The notes under the pieces were generated by a model that was not told the origin of the DNA, did no database searches, and worked only from the letters and a program-made list of their open reading frames with translations. A stretch of 64,000 bases of DNA, from assembly GCF_024448165.1 (NCBI RefSeq), contig NZ_JAMOLN010000001.1, positions 95,277 through 159,276 on the forward strand, given 5' to 3'. A program made the translations under genes and the position numbers. This stretch comes from Streptomyces longispororuber. GTDB lineage: Bacteria > Actinomycetota > Actinomycetes > Streptomycetales > Streptomycetaceae. Each line of letters opens with the position of its first letter. The stretch's first letter is position 1. This document shows, piece after piece, positions 24,506 through 33,195 of this stretch.

Positions 24506-25821
24506 GTCACCCCGAGGGCCGCGGCGGCCTCCACCCCGGAACGGCAGCCGTCCTCGTGGAAACCCCAGCCGTGATAGGCCCCGGCGAACGCGGTGACACG
24601 GGTGCGCAGTTCGGGCAGCCGCTGTTGGGCGGCCACCGACTCCGGTGTGTAGACCGGGTGTTCGTAGACCATGCGGGCCAGGACCCGGGCCGCGTCGACG
24701 CGGTCCTCGCCGCCGAGCGTGACCACGTACGTCTCGGGCGCGTCCAGGCGCTGGAGCCGGTTCATGTCGTAACTGACCCGAACCTGGCCGGTGTCCGCCG
24801 CGCAGGACGGCATCAGGTAGTTCCAGGAGGCCCGGGCGCCCCGGGCCCGCGGCAGCAGACCGGTGTCTGTGTGCAGGAGCGTGGTGTTGCGCGAGTACCG
24901 GAACGCGCCGAGGACCTCCTTCTCCCGCGGGGTGGCGTCGGCCAGCAGTCTCAGCGCCTGGTCCGGGTGGGTGGCGACGACCACGGAGTCGTACGAGCGG
25001 GGGGTGCCGTCGGCGGTGGTGAGGGTGACGCCGTCCGGGTGCCGTTGCACGGCGCGGACCGGCGTCGCCAGGTGCACCGCGTGCAGGCGCCGGGCCACCT
25101 GGTCGACGTAGCTGCGGGAGCCGCCGGTGACGGTGCGCCAGGTCGGCGAGCCGGCGACCGAGAGCATCCCGTGATGGTGCAGGAACCGGAACAGGTAGAT
25201 GGCCGGGTAGCGCTGCGCGGTGGCGGCGTCGCAGGACCACACGGCCGACACGAGTGGGGTCATGAAGTGCGTGCGGAAGTAGGAGGAGAAGCCCTCGCGG
25301 TCCAGGAACTCTCCCAGGGTGAGGGCCGTTCCGGCCTCTTGGGCGAGCAGGCGCCGCGCGGCCCGGTGGAAGACGGGCACCTGGGCGAGCAGCCGCAGGT
25401 AGCGCGGGTGAAAGGCGCTGCGGGGGCGGGCGAGGAGTCCGGCGGGGCCGCGGGCACCGGCGTACTCCAGCCCGCATCCCTCGCACCGCACGGACATGCT
25501 CATCTCCGACTCCTGTGTGGCGACGCCGAGCTCGGAGAACAGCCGCAGGAGGTTCGGATAGGTGCGGCGGTTGTGCACGATGAACCCGGAGTCGACGCGG
25601 TGTGCGGCTCCGTCGGGCGAGGTCACGTCGTGGGTGTGGGCGTGCCCTCCGAGCCGCTCGTCGGCCTCGTACAGCGTGACGTGATGGTCACGGGCGAGCA
25701 CATGTGCGGCGGTGAGCCCGGCCACTCCGCTGCCGATCACGGCGGTACGCCGCCGGCCTTCGTCCGCGCGGGCCACCGGCTGCCCGGCCCTCCGCACGTC
25801 GCCCCTCGGCGTTATCGGCAT
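24499..25821 (-). CDS. FAD-dependent oxidoreductase (amine-oxidase-like)
   Basis: 440 residues. After a short basic leader the FAD-binding fingerprint is TAVIGSGVAGLTAAHVLARD with EADERLGGHAHTHDV. VDSGFIVHNRRTYPNLLRLF, RTHFMTPLVSAVWSCDAATA and PLARPRGAR-type motifs typical of the Rv0449c family follow, with DSVVVATHPDQALRLLADAT and YHGWGFHEDGCRSGVEAAAA near the C-terminus. It is the first gene of the five-gene operon and has a purine-rich GAGAGGAGAGGAG leader. A SigK-type promoter lies at 25866-25895. The substrate is unknown; neighbours suggest oxidation or desaturation of acyl lipids. Confidence 0.93.
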   Translation of the reverse strand: MPITPRGDVRRAGQPVARADEGRRRTAVIGSGVAGLTAAHVLARDHHVTLYEADERLGGHAHTHDVTSPDGAAHRVDSGFIVHNRRTYPNLLRLFSELGVATQESEMSMSVRCEGCGLEYAGARGPAGLLARPRSAFHPRYLRLLAQVPVFHRAARRLLAQEAGTALTLGEFLDREGFSSYFRTHFMTPLVSAVWSCDAATAQRYPAIYLFRFLHHHGMLSVAGSPTWRTVTGGSRSYVDQVARRLHAVHLATPVRAVQRHPDGVTLTTADGTPRSYDSVVVATHPDQALRLLADATPREKEVLGAFRYSRNTTLLHTDTGLLPRARGARASWNYLMPSCAADTGQVRVSYDMNRLQRLDAPETYVVTLGGEDRVDAARVLARMVYEHPVYTPESVAAQQRLPELRTRVTAFAGAYHGWGFHEDGCRSGVEAAAALGVTW

Positions 25822-25865
25822 CGCCTCTCCTCTCCTCTCGCCCCGCCACGAACGCGGTCCCAGGA

Positions 25866-25895
25866 GTTATCCGGAGCCGCCAGGCAGGCGGATTG
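25866..25895 (-). promoter_or_regulatory. SigK-type promoter of the lipid-modification operon
   Basis: On the minus strand CAATCC (25895-25890), 17 bases, GGATAAC (25872-25866). The start would be near 25859, giving a 38-base leader to ATG 25821. Confidence 0.65.
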
Positions 25896-25983
25896 GAGTC
25901 AGCTGGCCAGCGCTTGCGTCGCGCACGCGGGTCGGTGCGGGGTGCGTCCCGCTCGCCCCGCACAGGCCCGGTGGAGCTCCCGA

Positions 25984-26427
25984 TCAGCTCGTAACGCCGA
26001 TCGTGGCGATCAGGACGGTGGCTTCGAAGCGGACGGCGAGTTTGTCGAACCTGGTGGCGACCGCCCGGTTGCGCTTGAGCCGGTTGATCCCGCACTCGAC
26101 CGCATGCCGGGCCTTGTCATCCCCGCGGTCGAACGCAGGAGGCCTCCCATCGGCCTTCCCGCGACGTCCGGTTGGCTGCCTGGTCTGCGGGCTTCGGAAT
26201 CGTGCAGCGGATTCCCCACTCTCGCAGGTAGGCCCGGTTGGCGCGGGAGGAGTACGCCTGGTCGCCTCGCACTCGTAGTGGGCGGACGCAGGGACGGCCG
26301 GATCCGGTACGGGGCACCGCAGGTCAGCGCGGTGACAGACCTCAGTTCGCCGCCCTCCTCGAGGGCATCCGACAGACTCGAGTCCGCCGTGTAGCCGTCG
26401 CCGTAACTGCCACTCGGGCTGACCGCA
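25984..26427 (-). pseudogene. IS5-family transposase C-terminal fragment
   Basis: One minus frame reads VRGDQAYSSRANRAYLREWG and IRCTIPKPADQAANRTSRE. After a frameshift, GRPPAFDRGDDKARHAVECG, INRLKRNRAVATRFDKLAVR and FEATVLIATIGVTS follow to 25984. This is the end of the catalytic domain and C-terminus of an IS5-group transposase. The 5' half is missing and the sequence joins a fasciclin lipoprotein relic at about 26428. Confidence 0.75.
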
Positions 26428-26550
26428 TGCTCCACAGTGACTCCAAGGACAAGGCGTCCGACAGCGCATCGGCGCCCGCGGAGAAGGGCTCGGACATGGC
26501 AAGCCCTTCCGACGACATGCCCCAGGCCGACGCACCCTTCGGACCGTCAC
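26428..26550 (+). pseudogene. fasciclin lipoprotein relic (linker only)
   Basis: Plus-strand DNA reads SDSKDKASDSASAPAEKGSD then MASPSDDMPQADAPFGP. It matches the post-lipobox linker of the fasciclin lipoprotein at 11813 (SDSKDKASDSASSASKGS, MASPSDDMSTADEPFGP) almost residue by residue. The signal peptide is cut off by IS5 sequence and no FAS1 domain follows. It is a third, dead member of the MPT83-like family. Confidence 0.7.
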
Positions 26551-27300
26551 CCCGGGAATGCAGCGGCTTGAGCTTCTGCGACAGTGCGCTATGAAAGTCC
26601 TGGACACCTGGCACTTTGCCGGTGGTTCCAGCCGCATCGTCCGACCGCCCGTCCAGCTCGCGCACATCCTCCGTGTCCTGACGCCGGTCGACCGGCCCAT
26701 ACAGGTCCTGCACAGAGTGCAGCCACCTCCGTCAGGGGCACAACGCGGAAAGCAGAGCGTGCGACGATGACAACCCTGGCTCTGACCTGCGGCCCGGCCC
26801 TGCTTCCTGATCCTGCTGAACAGGCCTTCCCGCGCACACCACCCGTTTCGCTGCGCATCACGAGCGGCCCAGTCGCTCCACCTAGGGAAAGGCCACCGGA
26901 CAGGCCGGCATCGAGCGGACCTGTTGACGCACCGTCCCTGAAATTGCCACCCCGTCCCTCCCATCGCACGGCAGCCTGGGCGCGAGAGGCTCTCTGGCGG
27001 CCATCTCCCGGCAAAGCGCTCCCCCTACAGCGGCGGGACGGGCGCCGTGACCTCAGCCACCGCCGAGCACAGCACAGAACAGGCACGTGCTCGGCGGCCC
27101 GTGAGCGGCGAGCAGTGAGCTGACCACCGGGGTGCCCACCGCGCCACCTCGCTATTGGCCGCGTGCAACCTCAGAGCTTCCTTGGATACCGGGCAGAGAA
27201 AAGTAACAGCCTCGCATCCGAATGTCGGATTGGCGGCGAATGTCGTGTTGTGAGTGCGCGCCTGCGCATGGATCACGGCAGAACGAAGCAGTTCCGCTCC
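26551..27300. other. about 750 bases without a recognisable gene
   Basis: Overlapping open frames occur on both strands but none shows family motifs, a signal peptide or a good ribosome site. A CAATCC on the minus strand near 27240 lacks a matching downstream box. It is probably debris beside the IS5/fasciclin relic. Confidence 0.45.
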
Positions 27301-27320
27301 CGCACATCCATGGAGGAATC

Positions 27321-27536
27321 GTGATCGTCAAGAAGCTGCACGAAGCCGGCCTGAAGAGCGAGCACGCCTATCTGGCCGCCATCGGGTCCATCGGACTGTC
27401 ACTGGCCTCATGGGTCGCGTCCAGCAGGAGCGAAAGCGTGGAGCGCGCAGACCGCTGGGGGATCTTCGTCGGTGAATGGGCCCCCACGTTCTTCGCCCTG
27501 GGGCTTGCACTCGCGAACTACGAGGAGGCCGAGTAG
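27321..27536 (+). CDS. small membrane protein (71 aa)
   Basis: GTG at 27321 follows GGAGGAA by four bases, one of the clearest ribosome sites in the window. The product begins VIVKKLHEAGLKSEHAYLAA, has a hydrophobic stretch IGSIGLSLASWVA, a polar turn SSRSESVERADRWG and a second hydrophobic segment FVGEWAPTFFALGLALANY, ending EEAE. Two short membrane helices with a charged hairpin are likely. I do not know the family by name. It lies 75 bases before the DUF2071 gene and may share its transcript. Confidence 0.65.
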   Translation: MIVKKLHEAGLKSEHAYLAAIGSIGLSLASWVASSRSESVERADRWGIFVGEWAPTFFALGLALANYEEAE

Positions 27537-27610
27537 CGGCGCCTGCTCCCACGGCCAACGCCCGTCCGGAGCTCGGATGACGTCGACCTGTCGAGGAAAG
27601 AAGGGTTCCA

Positions 27611-28360
27611 GTGAACGCGTCAGAGGCCGAGCCGGTCACCCCATTGGCGCCTCGGCCTCTGGAACACACTCTGTTCCGCCAGTTCTGGCGGGACGTGGTG
27701 TTCCTGCACTGGGAAGTATGCCCTTTCGAAGTGGCAGCGCTTCTGCCACCTGGCGCCGCACCCGATCTGTATCAAGGCCGGGCCTACGTGGGTCTGGTCT
27801 TCTTCCGCATGGAGAATCTTGCGCTCGGAGCCGGTCCGCGACTGCCCCACGCAGGAACCTTCAACGAGGTCAATGTGCGCCTCTACAGCCGCGATACCTC
27901 GGGCAGACGAGGAGTGGTATTTCGTTCTCTCGACTGCGACCGGCTGGCGTCCGTCGTCGCGGCCCGCGGCGCCTTCGGTCTTGCCTACCAATGGTCACGG
28001 GTCTCCCACCGGTGGTTCGGGGATGACCGAAGACTGTTGTACCGCTCGCGACGCCGTTCCCGTAGTCCGGCCCGGAGCCATGTGTGGCTTGACGTTGTTC
28101 CTGAAGTACACACGCGTGCCAGCCAGTTGGAGTCGTTCCTGACCAACCGCTGGGGACTTCACGAAAGAGTGCTCGGGCGGACGTACTACCTCCCCAACAC
28201 CCACCCGCAGTGGTCTTTTCTCCGTTGCAGCCTTCTCGGCTGGGACGCTTCGGTCGTCGGAGACAGCGGGCTAGGGCCACCAGCAGGCGAGCCGGTCAGC
28301 GTCTTGTACTCCCCCGGCCTGCCTGTCCGCTTCGGCCTTCCCTCACGCCTGTCGGCATAG
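27611..28360 (+). CDS. DUF2071 (YqjF-like) protein
   Basis: 249 residues from GTG 27611 with AAAGAAGG upstream. The signature YqjF pattern is present: LFRQFWRDVVFLHWEVCPFE, VAALLPPGAAPDLYQGRAYV, GLVFFRMENLALG, FNEVNVRLYSRDTSGRRGVV and the late LTNRWGLHERVLGR. Family members are cytoplasmic proteins of about 240 residues with no established reaction. A basic patch (RSRRRSRSPAR) in the middle is unusual for the family. Confidence 0.88.
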   Translation: MNASEAEPVTPLAPRPLEHTLFRQFWRDVVFLHWEVCPFEVAALLPPGAAPDLYQGRAYVGLVFFRMENLALGAGPRLPHAGTFNEVNVRLYSRDTSGRRGVVFRSLDCDRLASVVAARGAFGLAYQWSRVSHRWFGDDRRLLYRSRRRSRSPARSHVWLDVVPEVHTRASQLESFLTNRWGLHERVLGRTYYLPNTHPQWSFLRCSLLGWDASVVGDSGLGPPAGEPVSVLYSPGLPVRFGLPSRLSA

Positions 28361-28393
28361 TCGCTCAGCAGCTCCGCGTCGCAGCCGGGGCCG

Positions 28394-30448
28394 TCATGAG
28401 AAATCCTGCTCTGCGTCGTGGGTCCCCGCAGTGATGCGGTACTCGGACGCAAGCACGGAGGCCATGCGCTCGACCGAGTAGTTCTCTTGGACAACCCTCT
28501 GGGCCGAGCCGGCCATCATCACGCGCTCCGCTGCCGTAAGACGAGCGAGTCGCCGCATGCCGCGGACCAGACCCCATGAATGGCTGGTGTTCCACAGAAT
28601 GCCGTTGACACCATCGTCGATATAGTGCGGGGCTCCGCCGGCTCGCGGCGCCGCCACTGGCAAACCAGCGTCCATCGCCTCCAGTACCGCGATGCCGAAC
28701 TCCTCCTTCAGACTTGGGCATACGTACCAGACCGGGATCTCGCGAGCGCGATCAGCAAGCGTCCGCTCCAGGCATCTGACCCAGTGGTTGGGTCTGGCCG
28801 GCAGCATCGCCAATCGACGCCGCGCTGTCAGGTTGTGTGCGAGGAGGCCGTCGATGTCACGCCTCACACCGTCCTCGACACTCGTCGGCCTGCTCTGTGA
28901 TCCTCCGACCAGGACGAGTGTGGAGGCGCGCCACATGCCGGACTCCAGCCAGGCGCGCACCAGTTGGTACTGCTGCTTCAAGGGGTGCAGGCGCCCCACA
29001 CACAGCCAGACCGGCAGGGCCATGTCTTCGGTTCCGAGCGCATCAGGGCGCCGGCTGTCGGCGTACAAGGTCTGCAGGACGGACGCACGGGCCTTCGCGT
29101 CCTGCCTCCTTGCCGGGTAGGGCGTAATGCCCTCGGGGGCCGGGGTGGGACCGGCCCCGGCATTGACCGAGTGAATCTGCGGAAAGAAGCGGCCGAGTTG
29201 CTCGGCGTTGTCCCGGCCGGGGATGGATACGACGCGTGTGGCTCGAGCGACCAGGCGGTCGGCCAGGTAAACCTTATGGAGATCGAACCTCAGCTCGCGC
29301 ATGCCCCCAAGATCACTGGCTCTGGTGTCCGCATGCCGCTGACTCACATGGCGGTGCGGATCCGGCGTCACGGTGAACACCACATCGCTGCCGAGCCGCT
29401 CAGCGGCCTGCGCCAACGCCAGAGTTCCGTCATCGGCATAACGCAGATGCATGGCATCGATTCGTGGCACCTGGCGCAGCAGATGGGTGGTCCACCACGT
29501 GAGCGCACTGTGGTGGAGGCGCATGTCGTACTGGGCGGGGACAGTGGGGGCGTCGACCGGCACCCGCACGATGTGGTGGCCAGGGCTTCGCTCGTACGAC
29601 AGGCGCGGGTCGTGCAGAAGGTCATCGAGTCCAGCAGCGACCAGTGTGATCACCTGCGCGATGCCGGTCTGGCGGACCAGTTGGTCTCCGAGTCCGGCAA
29701 GCAGTACCGAAAGGCCGCCGCTTGCGCCTTGGCCGGGCGTCTCGAGCCCGCCGAGCAGCATGCTCTGGACAACGCAGAGCCCCTCGCTCGCCGGACGGAC
29801 GGGCAGGTCGAGCCGCGGCGGCTGCGCCAGGAACTTCTCGTAGGGGTCGGATTCCTTGGGGATAGCCGGCAGCGTGGCCTTCCCGGAAGGACTGGCCTGG
29901 TGCAGGTAGCGCCACAGCGTGTGCCGCAGACTGCGGTCACGTGTGGTTTGCAGCAGCCGGACCGCCTCGGAGGTGTCGAGCGGACGCAGGTCAGCTGCAA
30001 CGGCCAGGTCTATCAGGCGCCTTGTGTCCTGCGGTGAAGAGGTGCGGAGCAGCGCCGATGCCAGGCGTTTCCCGGCGTGGGACGCTCCGACTCGGCGCAC
30101 TGCGTCGGGCCACATCTCGGCCACCGCAATGGTGGCGTGGGGGCTTGTGTGCGTGTGCGCAAGCAGGGTGTCCAACGAGAGTGGAGTTCCGCTCCTGCGG
30201 GCGCGCCGCAGCTCAGCCACCGCGCGGTCTTGGGGGCTCAGGAATGCGGGGCTGACCTGGTCGCAGGCGCCCAGAGACGCCGGGCCGTACTCGGCCTGGA
30301 GCATCCGTTGCAGGACACTGTCGCCGGCCGCTGGCGGCTCCTGGTCGAAAGTTTGGGGGCTCCCAACGGTGGCCCGAGCCCGGACGAAGGTGTCGACCAC
30401 CAGCTCTGGACCGGTGGCATCCCTGCGGGAGGAAAGGTGGGGGGCCAC
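28394..30448 (-). CDS. GT4-type glycosyltransferase with long N-terminal extension
   Basis: 684 residues from GTG 30448, placed by AAGGAG six bases upstream. The first 210 residues are helical and not a recognised catalytic fold (AVAELRRARRSGTPLSLDTL, TSSPQDTRRLIDLAVAADLR). From about residue 215 a GT-B glycosyltransferase begins: LLGGLETPGQGASGGLSVLL (sugar-acceptor loop), DVVFTVTPDPHRHVSQRHAD, VSIPGRDNAEQLGRFFPQI, the donor-side PVWLCVGRLHPLKQQYQLVR and the E-x7-E motif KEEFGIAVLEAMDAGLPVAA. The layout resembles sucrose-phosphate-synthase-like GT4 enzymes. A small peptide ORF lies just upstream on the same strand and a GT1 enzyme is divergent, so a shared glycosylated product is possible but unproven. 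Confidence 0.85.
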   Translation of the reverse strand: MAPHLSSRRDATGPELVVDTFVRARATVGSPQTFDQEPPAAGDSVLQRMLQAEYGPASLGACDQVSPAFLSPQDRAVAELRRARRSGTPLSLDTLLAHTHTSPHATIAVAEMWPDAVRRVGASHAGKRLASALLRTSSPQDTRRLIDLAVAADLRPLDTSEAVRLLQTTRDRSLRHTLWRYLHQASPSGKATLPAIPKESDPYEKFLAQPPRLDLPVRPASEGLCVVQSMLLGGLETPGQGASGGLSVLLAGLGDQLVRQTGIAQVITLVAAGLDDLLHDPRLSYERSPGHHIVRVPVDAPTVPAQYDMRLHHSALTWWTTHLLRQVPRIDAMHLRYADDGTLALAQAAERLGSDVVFTVTPDPHRHVSQRHADTRASDLGGMRELRFDLHKVYLADRLVARATRVVSIPGRDNAEQLGRFFPQIHSVNAGAGPTPAPEGITPYPARRQDAKARASVLQTLYADSRRPDALGTEDMALPVWLCVGRLHPLKQQYQLVRAWLESGMWRASTLVLVGGSQSRPTSVEDGVRRDIDGLLAHNLTARRRLAMLPARPNHWVRCLERTLADRAREIPVWYVCPSLKEEFGIAVLEAMDAGLPVAAPRAGGAPHYIDDGVNGILWNTSHSWGLVRGMRRLARLTAAERVMMAGSAQRVVQENYSVERMASVLASEYRITAGTHDAEQDFS

Positions 30449-30590
30449 GAGCAACTCCTTGTCACGAACGGCTGGCGCGGGGTTTTCAGCAGGTGCAGGC
30501 GCATCGGATGCAGGAAGAGTTGATCGTCGCGGTCCGCGAGTGTTCAGGCCGGACCGGAGGCAGCCTTGGATTCGGTGAGCGCATTGACGA

Positions 30591-30719
30591 TCAGGCAGTC
30601 GTCATCCGTGATGGGCAGTTCCAGAGGTGGACGGAGCGGCTTCCGGCGATCCCACGGCCGGCGAAACCGGCGGAATAGCCGTAAGAGCGTGGGACTGGGC
30701 GGGCCGCGATCGCCATCAT
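30591..30719 (-). CDS. candidate 42-aa peptide upstream of the glycosyltransferase
   Basis: The double ATG at 30719 is preceded by GCGGAGATCAC, a good ribosome site. The peptide is MMAIAARPVPRSYGYSAGFA followed by GRGIAGSRSVHLWNCPSRMT and TA: Gly/Ser/Arg-rich with a single Cys. An overlapping frame, 30544-30738 (64 residues, ending LPITDDDCLIVNALTESKAA), has no ribosome site but more protein-like composition. Only one of the two, if either, is real. Confidence 0.3.
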   Translation of the reverse strand: MMAIAARPVPRSYGYSAGFAGRGIAGSRSVHLWNCPSRMTTA

Positions 30720-31018
30720 GTGATCTCCGCGTGTCCATTCAGGCGGTGTCGAGGTCCCTGGGTTGTGGTGCTTGATTCGCTCGTCTCTCGTTCGGATGAG
30801 CCACCAGAGATGGATGCACCAACTGAGCCTTTTGCTGTTTCCGGTCTGGTGTGACGCTCTTTCTGACCTGGGGGCTGGTGTGGCCAGGGCTTTGTCCGCG
30901 CTCTCCCCGGGCCGGAGGTGTGCGCGCTCCAGGTGCATCCGGGAGTGTGCGCCTTCAGGAAGGGTGAGATGCAATCGCGTCGCGTCCAGCGGCACGCGCC
31001 TATGGCGAGAGGGAGAGC

Positions 31019-32371
31019 ATGCCGCGCGTTGTGGTGGTGAGCCCGCCGTTCAGCTCGCATGCGGAGCCGTTGGCCTCCCTGGCTGCGGCGCTTCGCCGCA
31101 CCGGGGCCGATGTCCATTTCGCCTGCGCGCCTGGGTTTCAGGACCTCGCTCATCGGGCCCAGGTCCTTTTCGAGACTCTCGTCGTGACACGCAATGCGAA
31201 CACGGGCGTCGCGGAGTCCACCGCACAGTCCTCCCGGGACGCACAACGACTCGCCGACTTCTTGGAGTCCACGCGACGAGGAGCAGTATCGGCGCTCCTC
31301 ACTCAGGCGGCCCACCGGCGCGACGACATGCTGCCGGATCCAGGGGCAGTGCTTGACGCGATGCGCGCGTTGCACGCCCGGGTACGAGCCGACTGGTACG
31401 TCGTCGACCAGCTGAGCTATCCCGTCACCCTCGCCCTGCACTGTCTGCGGCTGCCCTACGCCACCTTGTGTCCGGGGCATCCAAGCTATGTGCTGGGCAG
31501 CGACGACGCGTTCTTCGGGATGCCACACAGCTGGCCGTCCCGCATTCGCCCCACGTCTCAGGACCTGGCCGCACTGCAGGCATCGGTGAAGGACAACGAC
31601 CGGGCGTTCACTGCGGCGTTCGCGGATGTCGCGCGCAGTTCCGCACCAGGTTCCCCGTCTCCCGGGCGGGCCTTCGCGCTCACCTCCTCTCACGCGGTGG
31701 TCTATTCCTATCCGCATCTGCCGTGGCTGCCGGCCCGGCCCCACGGACCGGCTCACTTCTTCGCCGGGCACATGGTGGGACTTCAGCGTCCGCTTCCCGC
31801 ACGATGGGTGGACCGCGTGACGAAACTACGAGGTGACGGGCGACGCCTGGTGCTGGTGGCCCTCGGTACCTTTCTGTCCGCGCGAGATGACGTGCTGCGT
31901 GCTGTGGCACGAAGCATTCTCGAGTCGTTCGACGACGTGGGCGTCATCGTGGCCGGAGGGGGACGCACCGCCGCTTTGGAAGACCTGGCCGGCGAACGAT
32001 GCCTGGTCTTCCCGACCGTGCCGCAGCAGGCGCTCCTCGAGCAGGTCGACGCCATGGTGCATCACGGTGGCGCGAACTCGTTCACCGAGTGTCTGCGGGC
32101 CGGAGTTCCTGCCGTCGTACTTCCCTTCTCGAGTGACCAGTTCAGCGTTGCCGCAGATGCTGAACGGGCGGGAGTGGCAGCCGTATTGGACCCCAACTCG
32201 CTGAGCGAGCGCGATGTGCCGAACGCACTGCGCACACTGTGGTCGGGCCGCCGACGGCCGCTGGGCATCGTGGCGGCCGGTGCGGTGCGGGAGCGGGGAC
32301 CAGCGTGGGCAGCAACGCAACTGCTCGAGGCAATGAGCCGGCCCCAGGGCCATCACCACCGCACCGGCTAG
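31019..32371 (+). CDS. GT1 (MGT/UGT-type) glycosyltransferase
   Basis: 450 residues from ATG 31019 with GAGAGGGAG upstream. It begins MPRVVVVSPPFSSHAEPLAS, the usual MGT opening. The donor-binding C-half has RLVLVALGTFLSARDDVLRA, LVFPTVPQQALLEQVDAMVH and the signature HHGGANSFTECLRAGVPAVV with LPFSSDQFSVAADAERAGVA. Related enzymes glycosylate macrolides, lipids or peptides with NDP-sugars. It is divergent from the small ORF and GT4 enzyme across about 570 bases. The acceptor is unknown. Confidence 0.9.
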   Translation: MPRVVVVSPPFSSHAEPLASLAAALRRTGADVHFACAPGFQDLAHRAQVLFETLVVTRNANTGVAESTAQSSRDAQRLADFLESTRRGAVSALLTQAAHRRDDMLPDPGAVLDAMRALHARVRADWYVVDQLSYPVTLALHCLRLPYATLCPGHPSYVLGSDDAFFGMPHSWPSRIRPTSQDLAALQASVKDNDRAFTAAFADVARSSAPGSPSPGRAFALTSSHAVVYSYPHLPWLPARPHGPAHFFAGHMVGLQRPLPARWVDRVTKLRGDGRRLVLVALGTFLSARDDVLRAVARSILESFDDVGVIVAGGGRTAALEDLAGERCLVFPTVPQQALLEQVDAMVHHGGANSFTECLRAGVPAVVLPFSSDQFSVAADAERAGVAAVLDPNSLSERDVPNALRTLWSGRRRPLGIVAAGAVRERGPAWAATQLLEAMSRPQGHHHRTG

Positions 32372-32550
32372 AACCACGGCTTCACGACAGGCAGCGAGAG
32401 AGCCCAGCGATCCCGGCGCCCGTTACCACGTCCTTCTGTACGCCCACGCGGACCCGGCCACCTGCACGACTCACACCTCGACTTCGGAGCGGCCAGTCAG
32501 GACGCTCCGAAGTCACTGCCGACTCTTTCCCGCCGACCGCGCAACGGTGC

Positions 32551-33114
32551 CTACGGGGTCCCGGTCCCGATGGGCTTGGGAGTGACGCTCGGTGCGATCG
32601 CCGTGGTGCCTGCCGCTTGGAGTGCCCTGCGCGCGGCTGCCTCTTTCGCCGCCTCTCGCGGATGGCGCCGCCGCCAGTAGGGGTTGTCGTGCGGCAGCCG
32701 ACTGGACACGCGCCCGTACATGCCGAACGTCAGGATGACCAACCCCATGACGAAGCTGAAGATGACGTTGGTCATGCCGAAATCAAGCACGTTCGCGCCC
32801 TTGTCCAGGATAAAGATGTGGACGAAACCGCTGATCAGAAACAGGGTGCCGACGATCATGTTGAGCGTCGAAGCGATGTTCCCCCCGACGACGCCCCCGG
32901 CGATGAGGGCGAGACCGACGACCACGGAGATGAGGCTCAGAACCCCGTTGGTGCTCATGCCTGCGATCTCACCACCGCTGGTGTTGAAAGGACTCAGCTG
33001 GTCGGCGAAGCCGAGACAGCCGAACACCAGCAGGACGCCGCCGCAGAACGCGGCACCCCACCTGTACACCTGCGCCAACTTGTGGTCGAGGGGAAGTTCA
33101 TCCTTGAGTTCCAT
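32551..33114 (-). CDS. DUF4383 membrane protein, second copy
   Basis: 187 residues from ATG 33114 (AGAGAGG upstream). Like the copy at 12596 it opens with ELPLDHKLAQVYRWGAAF and has four membrane segments (GGVLLVFGCLGFADQL, VLSLISVVVGLALIAGGVV, MIVGTLFLISGFVHIFIL, VIFSFVMGLVILTFGMYGRV), then DNPYWRRRHPREAAKEAAAR. It carries an extra Ala-rich, basic C-terminal tail. It is not next to any SigK-type promoter, so it is probably regulated differently from the first copy. Confidence 0.88.
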   Translation of the reverse strand: MELKDELPLDHKLAQVYRWGAAFCGGVLLVFGCLGFADQLSPFNTSGGEIAGMSTNGVLSLISVVVGLALIAGGVVGGNIASTLNMIVGTLFLISGFVHIFILDKGANVLDFGMTNVIFSFVMGLVILTFGMYGRVSSRLPHDNPYWRRRHPREAAKEAAARRALQAAGTTAIAPSVTPKPIGTGTP

Positions 33115-33195
33115 GATGCGGGCACCTCTCTGATCGCATGTCGCGCCTTGTGCCCCCCGACCTCGATTCTTCTCAAATGGGTCCCGCGGTTGCAT

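Noticed and set aside
21176..25486. A single 1436-codon minus-strand frame
   Set aside because: It is a fusion of the real first CFA-synthase-like gene with antisense-frame readings of the upstream genes and part of DUF1365; true starts and 4-base overlaps divide the region into separate genes.
27200..27242. CAATCC with CTGTTAC on the minus strand
   Set aside because: The second box is a poor match and there is no minus-strand gene downstream.
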